Shown: positions 18,982 to 29,593, numbered from the stretch's first letter. The stretch is DNA of 64,000 nucleotides from Gammaproteobacteria bacterium (GCA_024279495.1 JAJRRL010000006.1:1-64000); one strand, 5' to 3'. Translations and numbers: made by a program. Notes: a model not told the origin generated them from the sequence alone.

Positions 18982-19021
18982 AGCCCTCTTTTTAGCAAGG
19001 AATGCTTTTTATTCTGGCTTC

Positions 19022-19498
19022 TCAGTTTAGACTTGAAAAATCACTTTGATCTGACACTCGAGTCTCTGGCTTACTGAAAAGATACGCAACCCGAAGAGAC
19101 GTCAAACTAAACCGACCTGTCTCATAGGCTTTGCCATGCATTTTTTCTGCTTTTCTCCTAGAAAGTTTAATCCCAGACAAATAAGCAGCAACCTCAGTAG
19201 CTTCCGAAAGCAAGCTGTTAGCATATTGCACTAACAAGGCTTGACTATTTTTAGACATTGGTTTTCCATGGTTTTTAGGGGACCTATTTAAAAACGCATC
19301 AGCCCAATGAAAAAAGCCTTTTTTAACGTCCTCATCCTGCCCAATCTGATCTTCAGTAACACCCAGCATCTCTTTGAAACACAACAAGGAGTCGCTCTGT
19401 CTACCCATGAGAAGCAAAGCCATCACCGCGTATCGCAGAGAGTTACCATTGTAATATTTTAATTTTATCTGCTCGTTTTGATTACCGTTTCTTCGCAT
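19022..19498 (-). CDS. Small protein of unknown function (158 aa)
   Basis: I do not recognise this gene. It has a strong AAAGGGGAAA ribosome-binding site before ATG 19498. The protein is basic near the N terminus and appears helical, without a signal peptide or clear membrane span. It is divergent from the first ARM-repeat gene and sits alone between minE and the ARM island, so it probably belongs to that accessory region. C-terminal residues are polar and Ser-rich, as in many type IV-secreted proteins, but this is weak evidence. Confidence 0.65.
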   Translation of the reverse strand: MRRNGNQNEQIKLKYYNGNSLRYAVMALLLMGRQSDSLLCFKEMLGVTEDQIGQDEDVKKGFFHWADAFLNRSPKNHGKPMSKNSQALLVQYANSLLSEATEVAAYLSGIKLSRRKAEKMHGKAYETGRFSLTSLRVAYLFSKPETRVSDQSDFSSLN

Positions 19499-19645
19499 AT
19501 AATTTCCCCTTTATTCTTATGCTTTAGTGGGCCTCATTGTACACTGATTGCACGAATTAATAAAGGGGTAATGTAACCCCCAGTATTTTCTTTTAAAAAC
19601 TAAGCCAATAATGAGTCCAACTTTAAAGTATAAGAAGGAGACCTC

Positions 19646-21601
19646 ATGGGAAACAGATCATCAGGCTTTGCAGATGAAAGTGAAGCAATCACCTTTACCT
19701 CAGAAGTAAATGAGCTAGTACTAGCACACAAGCTTCTTGCTGCCGCAAAGAAAATGAAAGAAGCCGCGAGTAGCCCAAAAAAAAGAAAACTAGTACAAGC
19801 GACTGACATCCAATCTCTCATGGGATTTCTTGAGAATCCTAACCCTGAGATTTGCTCCATCATACTAGAAACCATACGCATTCTCATTGACGATCGAGCT
19901 ATCAGAAGTCTGTTTCAAAAATCTGAAATGAAAGCCATTGCCAAAGCCTCTTTAAGTGAAAATGAAGCAATCCAAAAAGCAGCCGATGATATCTTTTCTG
20001 CTTTTGCGATTTCAGACCATCGAATTTCAACAATGAGTAAACAATGCTTATTGAAAGTCACCGACTCAAGTAAGTTTCTCCAGCTCTTCGCTTTAATTAA
20101 TGTGGGCATTTCAGATAGATCGCCTGAGAATGCTGAGCAGATGCTTGCAGCCTTAAAAGCCCTTATCCTAGAAAGCAAAGACAAAGCAAAAATAACTGAG
20201 TATCCACTCGATTGCGAAGAAGCTGGTAATCTAACTAGGTTGCTTGACAATGAAGAGATCGCCATAGCCAATGATGCAGCGATCATCTTAGCTTCCTTTC
20301 TGGATGGTAATCCTACAAATCAAGATGCCGCTCATGATGCTGGGGCAACGTATCGTTTAGTGACCCTGTTAACACGAGAAGACAACAAAAATCCTGCCGT
20401 TGCAATACAAGCCATTGCTTGTTTAAGCAAAGATCATGGCGCAAGCACTCAGGCAATTCTAGGGGAGCGAACCTTAGCAACACTAAGTGGCATTCTAGGA
20501 TCTAAGCAATCATCCCAAGAGGCTCGCTATTATGCTGCTAGCATTATCTACGAAACAAGCACAAATGACTTGCATCGCACATCTCTGTTAACACCTGACA
20601 TACTAACAAGTCTCATCCAAGCCTGCCAAGATGCTCATTTAAACACCCGGCAACTAGCCTCTAAAACACTAGCAAAACTATCTCAGAAGAAAAGAAAAGA
20701 AACCGCCTCTACCCTCAATAAAATAGAAGACAGTATAGCAATACTTCTTACACTGACAGAGTCATGTGACAACGAGGAGCAAAGCTTTTCTATCGAGACT
20801 CTAAAAGCACTTAGCCCCATTGGTTCAATACAGAAAAAACTCATCGCCTTGAGTGCTCATACTGCTTTCATTCCCTTGCTTCGCGGATCTTGCATAAGCG
20901 TGAAGAAAGCTATTCTCGTACTGTTAACTACCCTCGCAAAGCATGATAAGAAAGCGAGAGAAACCATACGACGCTCGATGAATCCATTCTTGAACACTCT
21001 TCTATCAAGCGAAAATGAAGGCTTAATCAAGCAAACAAACTTATTGATGGAACCTCTAATGAGCCATCTACTAGAACTCATCGCTAGAATAAGCCGTAAT
21101 GGATCTAAGGACTGTCTTAGCGCCTTCTCTGAACTAAAAAATATTGCACAATGCAACGAGCAGTCGAGGACATTCTTGAAGCAAAACGCAGGGTACCTAA
21201 CACATATTGGGCTTATTTTAATAACTGGGGGTAAGAAAGCCAAAGCAGCCGCCATTGCATTGACTGCTGCTGTCACTCAGAAAGAAGTTCCGACTCAAAG
21301 TCACAGAGCATCTGGAGGAGGCGAAAAATCAACTCCCCCCAAAAACTCCTCAATAGTCGAGACTCTTTGTGCCTTATCGGAAACCCCTTCCGGCAGACGA
21401 TCTATGAAACTAAACAATGCTATTGAACGACGCTCTGCTGACATGTCTAGAACAACATCATGCGACTTAAGCAAACGAACTTCTGTTCAATTGCACCGCC
21501 ACTCTATACTTCGGCTAAGTCAGGCCATTGCAAGCACAGCTCAAGCCCAACAAAAGTCTAGAGTTATAACTGAAGATGCAGGTGGAGCCTCCCCCACCTA
21601 A
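19646..21601 (+). CDS. ARM/HEAT-repeat protein 1
   Basis: This 651-aa protein is built of roughly 40-residue helical repeats of armadillo/HEAT type through residues ~45-540. Typical repeat cores are A-I-A-N-D-A-A-I-I-L-A-S-F-L-D-G-N, N-P-A-V-A-I-Q-A-I-A-C-L-S-K and T-R-Q-L-A-S-K-T-L-A-K-L-S. The C-terminal ~110 residues are polar, Ser/Thr/Arg-rich and probably disordered. There is no signal peptide. GAAGGAG precedes the ATG. It is the first of three consecutive ARM-like genes on the same strand. Such repeats are protein-binding scaffolds common in eukaryotes and in effectors of Legionellales; secretion is inferred, not shown. Confidence 0.78.
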   Translation: MGNRSSGFADESEAITFTSEVNELVLAHKLLAAAKKMKEAASSPKKRKLVQATDIQSLMGFLENPNPEICSIILETIRILIDDRAIRSLFQKSEMKAIAKASLSENEAIQKAADDIFSAFAISDHRISTMSKQCLLKVTDSSKFLQLFALINVGISDRSPENAEQMLAALKALILESKDKAKITEYPLDCEEAGNLTRLLDNEEIAIANDAAIILASFLDGNPTNQDAAHDAGATYRLVTLLTREDNKNPAVAIQAIACLSKDHGASTQAILGERTLATLSGILGSKQSSQEARYYAASIIYETSTNDLHRTSLLTPDILTSLIQACQDAHLNTRQLASKTLAKLSQKKRKETASTLNKIEDSIAILLTLTESCDNEEQSFSIETLKALSPIGSIQKKLIALSAHTAFIPLLRGSCISVKKAILVLLTTLAKHDKKARETIRRSMNPFLNTLLSSENEGLIKQTNLLMEPLMSHLLELIARISRNGSKDCLSAFSELKNIAQCNEQSRTFLKQNAGYLTHIGLILITGGKKAKAAAIALTAAVTQKEVPTQSHRASGGGEKSTPPKNSSIVETLCALSETPSGRRSMKLNNAIERRSADMSRTTSCDLSKRTSVQLHRHSILRLSQAIASTAQAQQKSRVITEDAGGASPT

Positions 21602-21779
21602 TTTAAAAACAAAAAAATTATGCTTATTGGAAATACTTAACGGTATAAGTCGCAATACGGTTTTGCCAAAAAACAAGACAAACACGAGTGTTTTTAAAAA
21701 GTCGGGAGAGGCATAATAAACCCCTCTATAATGGCATTTCCGTTAATTTACATTAAAATCATCTTATACCGAGGTTAGC

Positions 21780-23528
21780 ATGAAAGCTCCCAAAGGAATG
21801 AAGCTTCACCCATTTGTTGAAGAAGCAGTTCACAATACAAATATAATGCTTCTAAAAATAGATCATAGAACAAGAAGGCGTGCCGAAATACTGGCAAATC
21901 TTGTCCGAGTTTCTAAAGACATTATTCATAAAGAGACCTTTCGAGAACAGTTCATTCGCTGCGGAGCCATTCCTTTTGCCATCGAAACATTAAAAATCGC
22001 GCCTAATCTACCTAGCTATACTATCAAAACAAAAGAGAGAGAAACCGAAGAAAAATACGTAGGAAAAATAGAAGAAAAGGCAGCAGAGTTACTCTACTTC
22101 CTAATTAAGAAAGGCCTGGGGCAAGCCAATTTAAGGCAATCTCGCTACCTTAGTGATTTTTCAGTAAAGTTTCAGGAGCTAGAAGATGGCAGTCGAGCAA
22201 AAAATCGTATGCTCGTTATTCTCAAAAAAATTGAGAAAGTTGATGCCTCTTTAGTTGGTATTCGAAACAGCATTGGCACACTCAACACCAAAGCATTACT
22301 TGCTGGTGGCTCTGCTTTAGCTTTAGCTATGCAACACATTGAAGACGCTTTGCTAGAAAAAAGTACAGACAACCCAGATGAAGGCAATGTAATAATAGTC
22401 GCTGCACTCAACTCACTTGTTAGTGTGTCAAACCCAGAGAACACATATCAACTTACTAAAGCTCCTACCAAATTGACTGAAAGAGAAGGAAGAACTGTAG
22501 CTCTAGTGGAAGAGACAGTTCATCAATACGAGTGTATCTTAACAGAGTCTCAGTCAAGGCTTGTGTATAAAATGCTTGAACTCACTGATGAAGGCGTTCT
22601 CACTTCACTCACTAAGCTTATTGCTAACCTTGCCCTCTCACCCAAAAATAAAAAATTCCTCAGCTGCCTTGGACCAATAAATAAGTTACGTGCCTTAATG
22701 AATCATAGAAACCCTAGAATTTCTTTGCATGCAACACAGGCTTTGCTCATTTTAAAAAACTCGAAGAAAAAAACAAGACAAAATAGAAACAAAAAAATCG
22801 CTCCTTCTTTAACAAAAATTGCACAACAATTAGCAGAGAACAAGCAGCAACAAGAAAGGGAAAATTATACCTCGTTCATTAGAAAGATAGTGTTTCTATG
22901 CTCTAAGACGAAAAAACCTGACATACAATATAAAGCCTTGAAGCAGCTAGAACTATTACTAACAGATGAGTTCACAAGCGATTGCCTTCATGAAGCCAAT
23001 CCTACTGCAGCCTTAATGAGATTATTTCTATCCCAAACAGAAAATAAAGAGGTCAGAATTTATGCCTCAAGGCTACTCTGTGAGCTTGCCCATCAGAGCT
23101 CGCATCATGGGGCCATTAGCTCTAATCTCGACGGCTTACTTGAAATAGCACGATCCCCTACTCCACACCCGAGTGAAGCTGCCATGGCCATTCTTAGCTC
23201 TCTTACCAACACCAAGCATCCAAATCAAAGAAAAACACTACTGCGCTCCAACTTATTTAACGTTACACTTGAATCTCTAGAATCAGACAATGCTGAGCTT
23301 CGCCTACATGCTCTTGAAGCAATTCACAATACCCTCTCTTGGAGCGAGAATAAGAATATTTTCGACTCACCTAAGCTAATCAGGATGCTCTCTGGTATCG
23401 TAGATAGAAAACTCTCGTCTAGTGAATACACACTCGCCATAAAATTATTAGAAACACTATCAGCTCCTAAGGCGGCTAACGAAAATTTTAATATGAGCGC
23501 GCGCGCTCAAGCCCCTACTCTCAGATAA
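21780..23528 (+). CDS. ARM/HEAT-repeat protein 2
   Basis: This 582-aa protein has ARM-like helical repeats, clearest in residues ~270-340 (L-T-S-L-T-K-L-I-A-N-L-A-L-S-P-K-N, R-N-P-R-I-S-L-H-A-T-Q-A-L-L-I-L-K) and ~390-560 (A-T-A-...-E-V-R-I-Y-A-S-R-L-L-C-E-L-A, N-A-E-L-R-L-H-A-L-E-A-I-H-N-T-L). A basic Lys/Arg/Gln-rich linker separates the two blocks. The leader is 178 bases, AT-rich, with GAGG before the ATG. It is related in architecture to the flanking ARM genes, suggesting local duplication and strong divergence. Function unknown. Confidence 0.75.
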   Translation: MKAPKGMKLHPFVEEAVHNTNIMLLKIDHRTRRRAEILANLVRVSKDIIHKETFREQFIRCGAIPFAIETLKIAPNLPSYTIKTKERETEEKYVGKIEEKAAELLYFLIKKGLGQANLRQSRYLSDFSVKFQELEDGSRAKNRMLVILKKIEKVDASLVGIRNSIGTLNTKALLAGGSALALAMQHIEDALLEKSTDNPDEGNVIIVAALNSLVSVSNPENTYQLTKAPTKLTEREGRTVALVEETVHQYECILTESQSRLVYKMLELTDEGVLTSLTKLIANLALSPKNKKFLSCLGPINKLRALMNHRNPRISLHATQALLILKNSKKKTRQNRNKKIAPSLTKIAQQLAENKQQQERENYTSFIRKIVFLCSKTKKPDIQYKALKQLELLLTDEFTSDCLHEANPTAALMRLFLSQTENKEVRIYASRLLCELAHQSSHHGAISSNLDGLLEIARSPTPHPSEAAMAILSSLTNTKHPNQRKTLLRSNLFNVTLESLESDNAELRLHALEAIHNTLSWSENKNIFDSPKLIRMLSGIVDRKLSSSEYTLAIKLLETLSAPKAANENFNMSARAQAPTLR

Positions 23529-23565
23529 AGAAAACTCAAGCAACCCCCAACCCTTGGAGACACTT

Positions 23566-26433
23566 ATGAAACACACAACAGCACTCGCATTTTCTGACTC
23601 AGCAAGCAGAAACTCGGGAAGAAAAAGCATTCTCGATAATAACACTTTGGATACCATAAAAGGTTATTTAAAAAATGACCATGAAGACCTCGAACCCGAT
23701 AAAGCACTTGAACTGAAGCTCACCTGCCTAGAAGGACTCTCCTCTTTTGTTAAAAACGAAAAAGGCGGCAATAGTGCTCCTTCAAAAACAAATCAAAAGT
23801 ATGTCCAAGAAAAAGGCCTACTATCAACTGTTTTTAACTTATTTGTAGAAGCCAATAGAGCAATTCAAGGAGCTACTACTCAAGCCAATACCCTAATCAA
23901 AGAAAGCGCTTCTCAAACCATGACGGCTTTTATAATTGGTAATCTTGAAAACAGCATCTTTACCCTAAAAGCCATTCAAAAACCACGAGAGGAAGCAACT
24001 ACCTTTTACTCCTATGGAGATGAAAAAAGAATGTTATTTGAATGCCTCAGAACACTGACTGCTTCTGTTATGGAAAAAAGAGAGGGTGGCTTTGTGCCAT
24101 TAAGAGAAGCTCAAAACGAAATTCGTGAAAGAGGCCTTCTGATACCTATCGTTAAAATGACCATGGTGAAAGATCTTGACATAAGAAATAGCGCGACTTT
24201 AGCTGTGAATGCTTTTTTAAACGACAATCAAGAAAATTCGATTATCGGTATTACTGCGCTTCAGGTCTTTTTCTGGTTGTCTTTCATCAATGAAAGCAGC
24301 GCTTATACTTATCTTAATGAGAACCTTAGGCGTCGCGTTGTATCTGTCGATTTAACGCATTCAGCAAGGGAAGCAGAAAAAACTCCATCACCAGGCTTAA
24401 CTAGTCGCCCTCAAAGCCCACAGTTATCTATGGGAGAAGATGGTAAAATACAAACTTTCGATGAGTTTCAAGCTAACTACGAAGCAACATCACCAAAAAA
24501 TAAACACCGAAGCATCTCCGACCTATCAGAGGTATTGGCAGAGAGAAAACCACTGGAAGTATTGGCAGCTTTGCAATGCTTGTCCGCTATTGCAGGCAAT
24601 ACAGCTGATCAAGACAATTTTCTTGTGGGAAAAAACGAGAAAAGCCAAGAATACATCATTCATAAAGCGATTTTCAGTCAATCAGCGGATAACATCAAAC
24701 TGTTGCTAAATGCTGGGTTTATTGGCTCTCTGCTACAATCCTCTCAATCGAAATACCCGGTGGTTATTGAAAAAGCACTTTCGATGCTCACAGATATCGC
24801 TAAAAGTACACCTGCTGCCAGGAATTTCTTTCATGATGAAGAAGGCATAGAGGTACTTATCTCTGGCTTTAAAGATTCAAAAGAGCCCGATGAATTCGCT
24901 GCATTGCATCTCGATACACTGGCGAAAATAAGTGATAAGGATCCAGTGGCACTTCAAAAAATCATTGACCAGGATATGCTTCCCCTCCTAGTGCAATCTC
25001 TTGCTGATCCAAGCTCACTAGTCTGTGAACCTGCTGCACGTGTGCTATCTGTCTTAGCTGAAGGCGATTATGCAGAAAATAGAGTCGAAGTCGCAGAACC
25101 TGTTGCGGGACAATACATCAAGAAAATGATGGCTGAAGGCGCTCTTCCCTTAATTGTCAATCTTGTAGACCCTACTGTAAACGAAGATAAGGAAAAGGCT
25201 CGTGAATGGGGGATGAAAATTCTTAGCTTTACTGCAAGAGCCCATGCAAAAGACACTCTAGAGCACATCAAAGTCATCGCCAATGCCGGAGCAGCCCGTG
25301 GAGTAACAAACGGTACAAAACGTTATACTGCAAAAACACTCGCCACTTTGTTGCATAACCCAGTTGACTGCACACATGCTCATAAAACGGAAGATGTTAT
25401 CAACGCTCTTTTCAATAGCCTTACTGGTGATCCTGAATCCTTTGTTGATGCAATAGAAGTGCTTCATTATATTGCAAGTAACTATGACACTAGAGAAAAT
25501 CTCTCTGCACATAAAGACGCTATGATTGAAAAAATAATTCCTGTCATACCTCTACTCAAAAGTTTCTTAGAATCAGAAAAACCAGCCAGTACAAATGAAA
25601 TAATGGGTTTACTTAAGATCATCGTAAGAGTCCCCGACTCTCACAAAGTCTTCCATGACTCTGGTTTAACAGAACTGCTTGCTAGTGCTATCGAAAAAGG
25701 GGCCAGACCTCCGAAAGGCTACAAGCTTAAACCAGCAGAACTTTATTTAACTGAATCCATTGAATTATTAACGGCCTTAGCTCAAACACCTGATCCTCAC
25801 TTAAACCTTAGTGCAAAAAATACTATCCTAGGCAGTAAGGCCATCCCAGCTCTGGCTCATCTGTTAACTACCCCTCAAGATAGAATGGCGGCGCTTACTT
25901 TGCTCAATCATTTAAGCACTGATCACCCAAAGACTCAACAAGCTATCGTTAATGCAGGAGCAAATCCTACCTTAAAGAAACTAACGAACAAAGCAGACAC
26001 TCAAGATCTTGCTCTTCAAATTCTAAAAAAACTTCCAAGCAGACAAGTAAAAGTTAATCTCTCTGACTTAAGCAAAGTACTGCAGGGCAGAAAAAACAAA
26101 GGTAAAACCAGAAGCAAAGGGCTTTTCCGAAAGAAGAAAGAAGCCAGCGCTAAGGCGCTTGCTGGGAGTTCTGCTAAAGCCATGACAACGGCAACCATGA
26201 CAGCGAAGACAACAGAAACGACTGCTGCGACTGCCAGAGAAACACCTGCGACTGCTACAGCTACAGCCAGTGCTACAGAAACAGCCAGCAATCTGAGGGG
26301 GGAAACCGCCAAGCCTTCTTCAGGAGAGAGAAGATCAAAAATTATTTCTTTAACTGCATCGCAAGCTTGGGGGAATCAGGCTTCACTTTCTAGGCAAGAA
26401 GACTCTGACAGCCATCATTACGCTGATATTTAG
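23566..26433 (+). CDS. ARM-repeat protein 3 with Ala/Thr low-complexity tail
   Basis: This is the largest of the trio (955 aa). Armadillo-type repeats occupy about residues 310-835, with segments such as S-K-Y-P-V-V-I-E-K-A-L-S-M-L-T-D-I-A-K, S-S-L-V-C-E-P-A-A-R-V-L-S-V-L-A and A-L-P-L-I-V-N-L-V-D. Near residues 850-870 a strongly basic stretch (G-R-K-N-K-G-K-T-R-S-K-G) is followed by about 45 residues almost entirely Ala, Thr and Glu, then a polar tail ending H-H-Y-A-D-I. ATG 23566 has GGAG at proper spacing; the upstream TTG at 23554 does not. It begins 37 bases after ARM protein 2, so the two are probably co-transcribed. Confidence 0.78.
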   Translation: MKHTTALAFSDSASRNSGRKSILDNNTLDTIKGYLKNDHEDLEPDKALELKLTCLEGLSSFVKNEKGGNSAPSKTNQKYVQEKGLLSTVFNLFVEANRAIQGATTQANTLIKESASQTMTAFIIGNLENSIFTLKAIQKPREEATTFYSYGDEKRMLFECLRTLTASVMEKREGGFVPLREAQNEIRERGLLIPIVKMTMVKDLDIRNSATLAVNAFLNDNQENSIIGITALQVFFWLSFINESSAYTYLNENLRRRVVSVDLTHSAREAEKTPSPGLTSRPQSPQLSMGEDGKIQTFDEFQANYEATSPKNKHRSISDLSEVLAERKPLEVLAALQCLSAIAGNTADQDNFLVGKNEKSQEYIIHKAIFSQSADNIKLLLNAGFIGSLLQSSQSKYPVVIEKALSMLTDIAKSTPAARNFFHDEEGIEVLISGFKDSKEPDEFAALHLDTLAKISDKDPVALQKIIDQDMLPLLVQSLADPSSLVCEPAARVLSVLAEGDYAENRVEVAEPVAGQYIKKMMAEGALPLIVNLVDPTVNEDKEKAREWGMKILSFTARAHAKDTLEHIKVIANAGAARGVTNGTKRYTAKTLATLLHNPVDCTHAHKTEDVINALFNSLTGDPESFVDAIEVLHYIASNYDTRENLSAHKDAMIEKIIPVIPLLKSFLESEKPASTNEIMGLLKIIVRVPDSHKVFHDSGLTELLASAIEKGARPPKGYKLKPAELYLTESIELLTALAQTPDPHLNLSAKNTILGSKAIPALAHLLTTPQDRMAALTLLNHLSTDHPKTQQAIVNAGANPTLKKLTNKADTQDLALQILKKLPSRQVKVNLSDLSKVLQGRKNKGKTRSKGLFRKKKEASAKALAGSSAKAMTTATMTAKTTETTAATARETPATATATASATETASNLRGETAKPSSGERRSKIISLTASQAWGNQASLSRQEDSDSHHYADI

Positions 26434-26449
26434 CTTTATATAGATCTCA

Positions 26450-26866
26450 GCCCGTTGTGAAATGGGGGTCCAGAGTAAAATGTGACTGCATTGAGTATGT
26501 CGCTTTGATTCTAAAAGTAGGCCGCAGGGTTTTAATTATATTTCTCACATCATGTGCAGGGTACCCTCCCTCCGTTGTCACCCCGTTGAAAAAACGGGGC
26601 CCAGGGTAATATACGGCTGTATTCAGTTTATTGTTTTTCTCTAAAAGAAATCTGCAGAGTTGAGCTCACAATAATGCTAGGACTGAATCTTGAAAGATCG
26701 CTAGTTGTTACGGAGTAACAACGGATCAAGCCTGGATCCCCGACGTCACCTTGTTGCCTTCGGATGACAATCTGTGCGGTAGCTGCTTTTTTTCGGAAAT
26801 TAAGCTAAGTCTAGCTCCCCGCCTTCGCGGGGTGCAGGCTTGGCATCACGTTGTAGGGATAAGCGC
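26450..26866 (-). repeat. Interspersed intergenic repeat, copy D (inverted, divergent)
   Basis: This fills the convergent gap between ARM protein 3 and typA. On the minus strand it contains GGATCCAGGCTTGATCC, the hairpin at 26704-26722 (GTTACTCCGTAAC core), CTAGCGATCTTTCAAG and CTGCAGA. The plus strand carries CCCGCCTTCGCGGGGTGCAGGCTTGGC near 26820, as in copies A and C. The ATGCTTCGCACGAACT segment is missing. GTCACCCCGTTGAAAAAACGGGG (26578-26600) is an extra hairpin resembling GTTGAAAAACGG at the start of copy B. No gene is visible. Confidence 0.75.
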
Positions 26867-26874
26867 TTATAAGG

Positions 26875-28716
26875 CTACTTCTTCCCACGTGAATGGCGTT
26901 TTCGATCAGTTTCAAGCAAGTACTTTTTACGAAGACGAATGCTTTCTGGAGTTACTTCCACTAGCTCATCATCGTTAACAAAAGCAAGCGCTTCTTCCAA
27001 AGAAAACTTAACTGGTGGTGTAAGCTGAATGTTTTCATCAGTACCAGACGCCCGAACGTTTGTCAGTTGCTTTTCTCGTGTGATATTCACTACCAAATCA
27101 TTATCACGAGTATGAAGACCAACAATCATCCCTTCATACACCGCCGTTTGAGGTGGAATAAATAATTCGCCTCGCGCTTGCAAGTTCCACAAAGCATAAC
27201 CTGTACTCACACCTTTAGCGTTTGAAATCAACACGCCTCGTGTGCGATGTTTGAAGTCAGACGGAGGAACCGCTTCGTATCGATCAAACACATGGTTCAT
27301 GATTCCAGAACCAGAAGTCATTGTTAAGAACTGTGCATAAAAACCAATTAAGCCTCGTGTTGGCATAGAAAACGTTAAGCGAACACGATCTGCTTTAAAA
27401 TCTGTTTCCATGTTTTCTAAACGACCTTGACGTAAACCAAACGATTCCATAATCGCACCTTGATGTTGTGACTCCACATCAACCATCACAGTTTCTATTG
27501 GCTCACACACGACGCCATCAATTTCTTTGATGATTACTTCTGCGCGTGACACCGACAATTCAAAACCTTCTCGTCGCATTGTTTCGATAAGAATTGATAA
27601 ATGAAGCTCTCCCCTGCCCGAAACCACAAACTTATCGGATTCTTCACTAGGCTTAACACGTAAAGCAACGTTACTGATTAATTCTCTATCCAAGCGATCA
27701 CTAATTTGTCGGGTCGTTAACCATTTCCCTTCTTTACCTGAAAACGGTGATGTATTTACACCAAAGGTCATGCTAACAGTTGGCTCATCGACCAATAAAG
27801 CAGGTAATGCTTCGACGGTGTCTGGATCACAAATTGTATCGGAAATACGAAGCCCTTCAATACCGCTGATAGAAACGATATCACCTGCTTGCGCTTTTTC
27901 AATTTCCAGACGTTCTAAACCATGGAAACCTAAGACTTGCAGGACACGACCTGATCGTACCTTACCTTCTGGATCAATCACTTTAACATTTTGATTACGC
28001 GAAATGCTGCCTCGTTTAATACGACCAATACCCATGGCTCCTACATAACTGGAATAAGCCAAAGCACTCACTTGCATTTGCAGCGGGCCATTCACATCCA
28101 CGTCTGGCTGAGGCACATGCTTAACAAGCATTTCAAAGAGCGGAGTCATGTCTTTCGGTGTGTCTTCTAAGTCAGTTAATGCATAGCCTTCGATTGCAGA
28201 GGTATATACAACAGGAAAGTCCAACTGCTCATCAGAAGCATCTAGCGAAACAAATAAATCGAAAACCTGGTCAACCACCCAATCTGGCCTTGCGCCATCG
28301 CGATCAATTTTATTCACGACGACAATGGGTTTTAAGCCATAAGAAAATGCTTTCTGTGTGACAAAACGTGTTTGAGGCATAGGTCCATCAACAGCGTCTA
28401 CTAACAAGAAGACCGAATCAACCATCGACAAGATACGCTCTACTTCTCCACCAAAATCAGCATGCCCTGGTGTGTCGACAATATTAATACGGTAGCCATC
28501 CCAATCAATGGCTGTGTTCTTAGCTAAGATAGTGATTCCACGCTCTTTTTCTAGAGCATTAGAATCCATCATTCGCTCACCGTGTGCTTTACGTGAATCT
28601 AGAGTGCCTGATTGCTGTAGCAGCTTATCGACTAAAGTGGTTTTGCCATGATCTACGTGCGCAACAATCGCGACGTTTCGAAGCATGGAGGAGCTGGGAA
28701 CAGTGGATATGGACAT
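26875..28716 (-). CDS. typA: Ribosome-associated GTPase TypA/BipA
   Basis: TypA is a translational GTPase of the EF-G type involved in ribosome assembly and stress response. G1 is [11 protein letters not shown]3 D-T-P-G-H-A-D-F-G and G4 N-K-I-D-R. The rest shows the family's domains II, III, V and the unique C-terminal domain. ATG 28716, preceded by AAAGG, is chosen over a non-ATG upstream codon and gives 613 aa, the normal length. The last residues are a basic tail. Confidence 0.96.
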   Translation of the reverse strand: MSISTVPSSSMLRNVAIVAHVDHGKTTLVDKLLQQSGTLDSRKAHGERMMDSNALEKERGITILAKNTAIDWDGYRINIVDTPGHADFGGEVERILSMVDSVFLLVDAVDGPMPQTRFVTQKAFSYGLKPIVVVNKIDRDGARPDWVVDQVFDLFVSLDASDEQLDFPVVYTSAIEGYALTDLEDTPKDMTPLFEMLVKHVPQPDVDVNGPLQMQVSALAYSSYVGAMGIGRIKRGSISRNQNVKVIDPEGKVRSGRVLQVLGFHGLERLEIEKAQAGDIVSISGIEGLRISDTICDPDTVEALPALLVDEPTVSMTFGVNTSPFSGKEGKWLTTRQISDRLDRELISNVALRVKPSEESDKFVVSGRGELHLSILIETMRREGFELSVSRAEVIIKEIDGVVCEPIETVMVDVESQHQGAIMESFGLRQGRLENMETDFKADRVRLTFSMPTRGLIGFYAQFLTMTSGSGIMNHVFDRYEAVPPSDFKHRTRGVLISNAKGVSTGYALWNLQARGELFIPPQTAVYEGMIVGLHTRDNDLVVNITREKQLTNVRASGTDENIQLTPPVKFSLEEALAFVNDDELVEVTPESIRLRKKYLLETDRKRHSRGKK

Positions 28717-28809
28717 TTTTCGGCCTTTTAGGTGCAATCAGAGGATGGTAATTATAGGGTAAATCTCTGCCCAGGTCGAGAAAAACCCGCTTTCCAAAAA
28801 ATGGGGGGG

Positions 28810-29592
28810 TTACTTCTCAACTCGCCTAACCGTTCCAGCATGAATAAGACGTTGCTGCCCCAAAGCATCTTCCAAAATTAGCTCACCTTTTTCGCTGATT
28901 CCTCTGCCAACACCCATCCTAACGCTATCACCAAGCTCGTGCCTGAGAGGGAAATCTTTCAAATAATCAAGGGCTTGCCATTGTGAGTGAAAGAAAGCGA
29001 AGCCCTCTTTAGCAAATAATTGTAGCGCTTCATGCATTGCGGTAATGAGTTGCTCTAAAAAAATCTGTCTATCAACTCTTGCTTCTGATAATTCAGCCAA
29101 GCCAATGGCAGGCTGAGCAATGTCTTTGGATCGGCTTGATGTAATGGATGCAAGATTAACACCAATCCCAATAACAACCTCATGATCGGGCAATCGCTCA
29201 AGTAAAATGCCCGCGAGTTTTTTATCACGGCAAACTAAATCGTTAGGCCATTTAATCTGTATTAGATCGTTAGAAAACGTTTGGCAACATTTAGCTGTAA
29301 CTAAACCTGCAAGCAAACTCAAAGTAGCAATCTCGGTTTCTCTACTTAAGGGATAACGCCATCGAAACGACACTGCGATATCTTCACCGGCAGAGACATG
29401 CCACTGCTTACCAGAACGCCCTTTTCCTCCTGTCTGATGATCGCAAGTACAGACTAAAAAATCAGCAGAATCGGGCCTTTGATCACTCAACCAAGCATTA
29501 GTAGAACCCAATGTATCAAAAAAAAAACATTTGGCAGCGGGACGCAAGCGATCACAACAATCGCTTAGTCGAGCTTGATCTAGGTGGGTCAA
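28810..29592 (-). CDS. birA: Biotin--protein ligase (monofunctional BirA)
   Basis: This ligase activates biotin to biotinyl-AMP and attaches it to AccB. The catalytic domain is recognised by S-T-N-A-W-L, T-G-G-K-G-R-S-G-K-Q-W (the GRGRRGRxW loop equivalent) and I-K-W-P-N-D-L with G-I-L-L-E-R. The small C-terminal SH3-like domain is present. There is no N-terminal helix-turn-helix domain, so unlike E. coli BirA (321 aa) it should not repress biotin genes. It ends 94 bases upstream of typA and begins 1 base after the LysR gene, so is likely co-transcribed with that regulator. Confidence 0.93.
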   Translation of the reverse strand: MTHLDQARLSDCCDRLRPAAKCFFFDTLGSTNAWLSDQRPDSADFLVCTCDHQTGGKGRSGKQWHVSAGEDIAVSFRWRYPLSRETEIATLSLLAGLVTAKCCQTFSNDLIQIKWPNDLVCRDKKLAGILLERLPDHEVVIGIGVNLASITSSRSKDIAQPAIGLAELSEARVDRQIFLEQLITAMHEALQLFAKEGFAFFHSQWQALDYLKDFPLRHELGDSVRMGVGRGISEKGELILEDALGQQRLIHAGTVRRVEK

Positions 29593-29593
29593 G

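Noticed and set aside
21676-21700. AAACAC-GTGTTTTT as a terminator after ARM protein 1
   Set aside because: The loop would be only two bases, so the hairpin is not credible as drawn.
26016-26312. 98-codon minus-strand frame rich in Val and Ala
   Set aside because: It is the antisense shadow of the Ala/Thr low-complexity tail of ARM protein 3.
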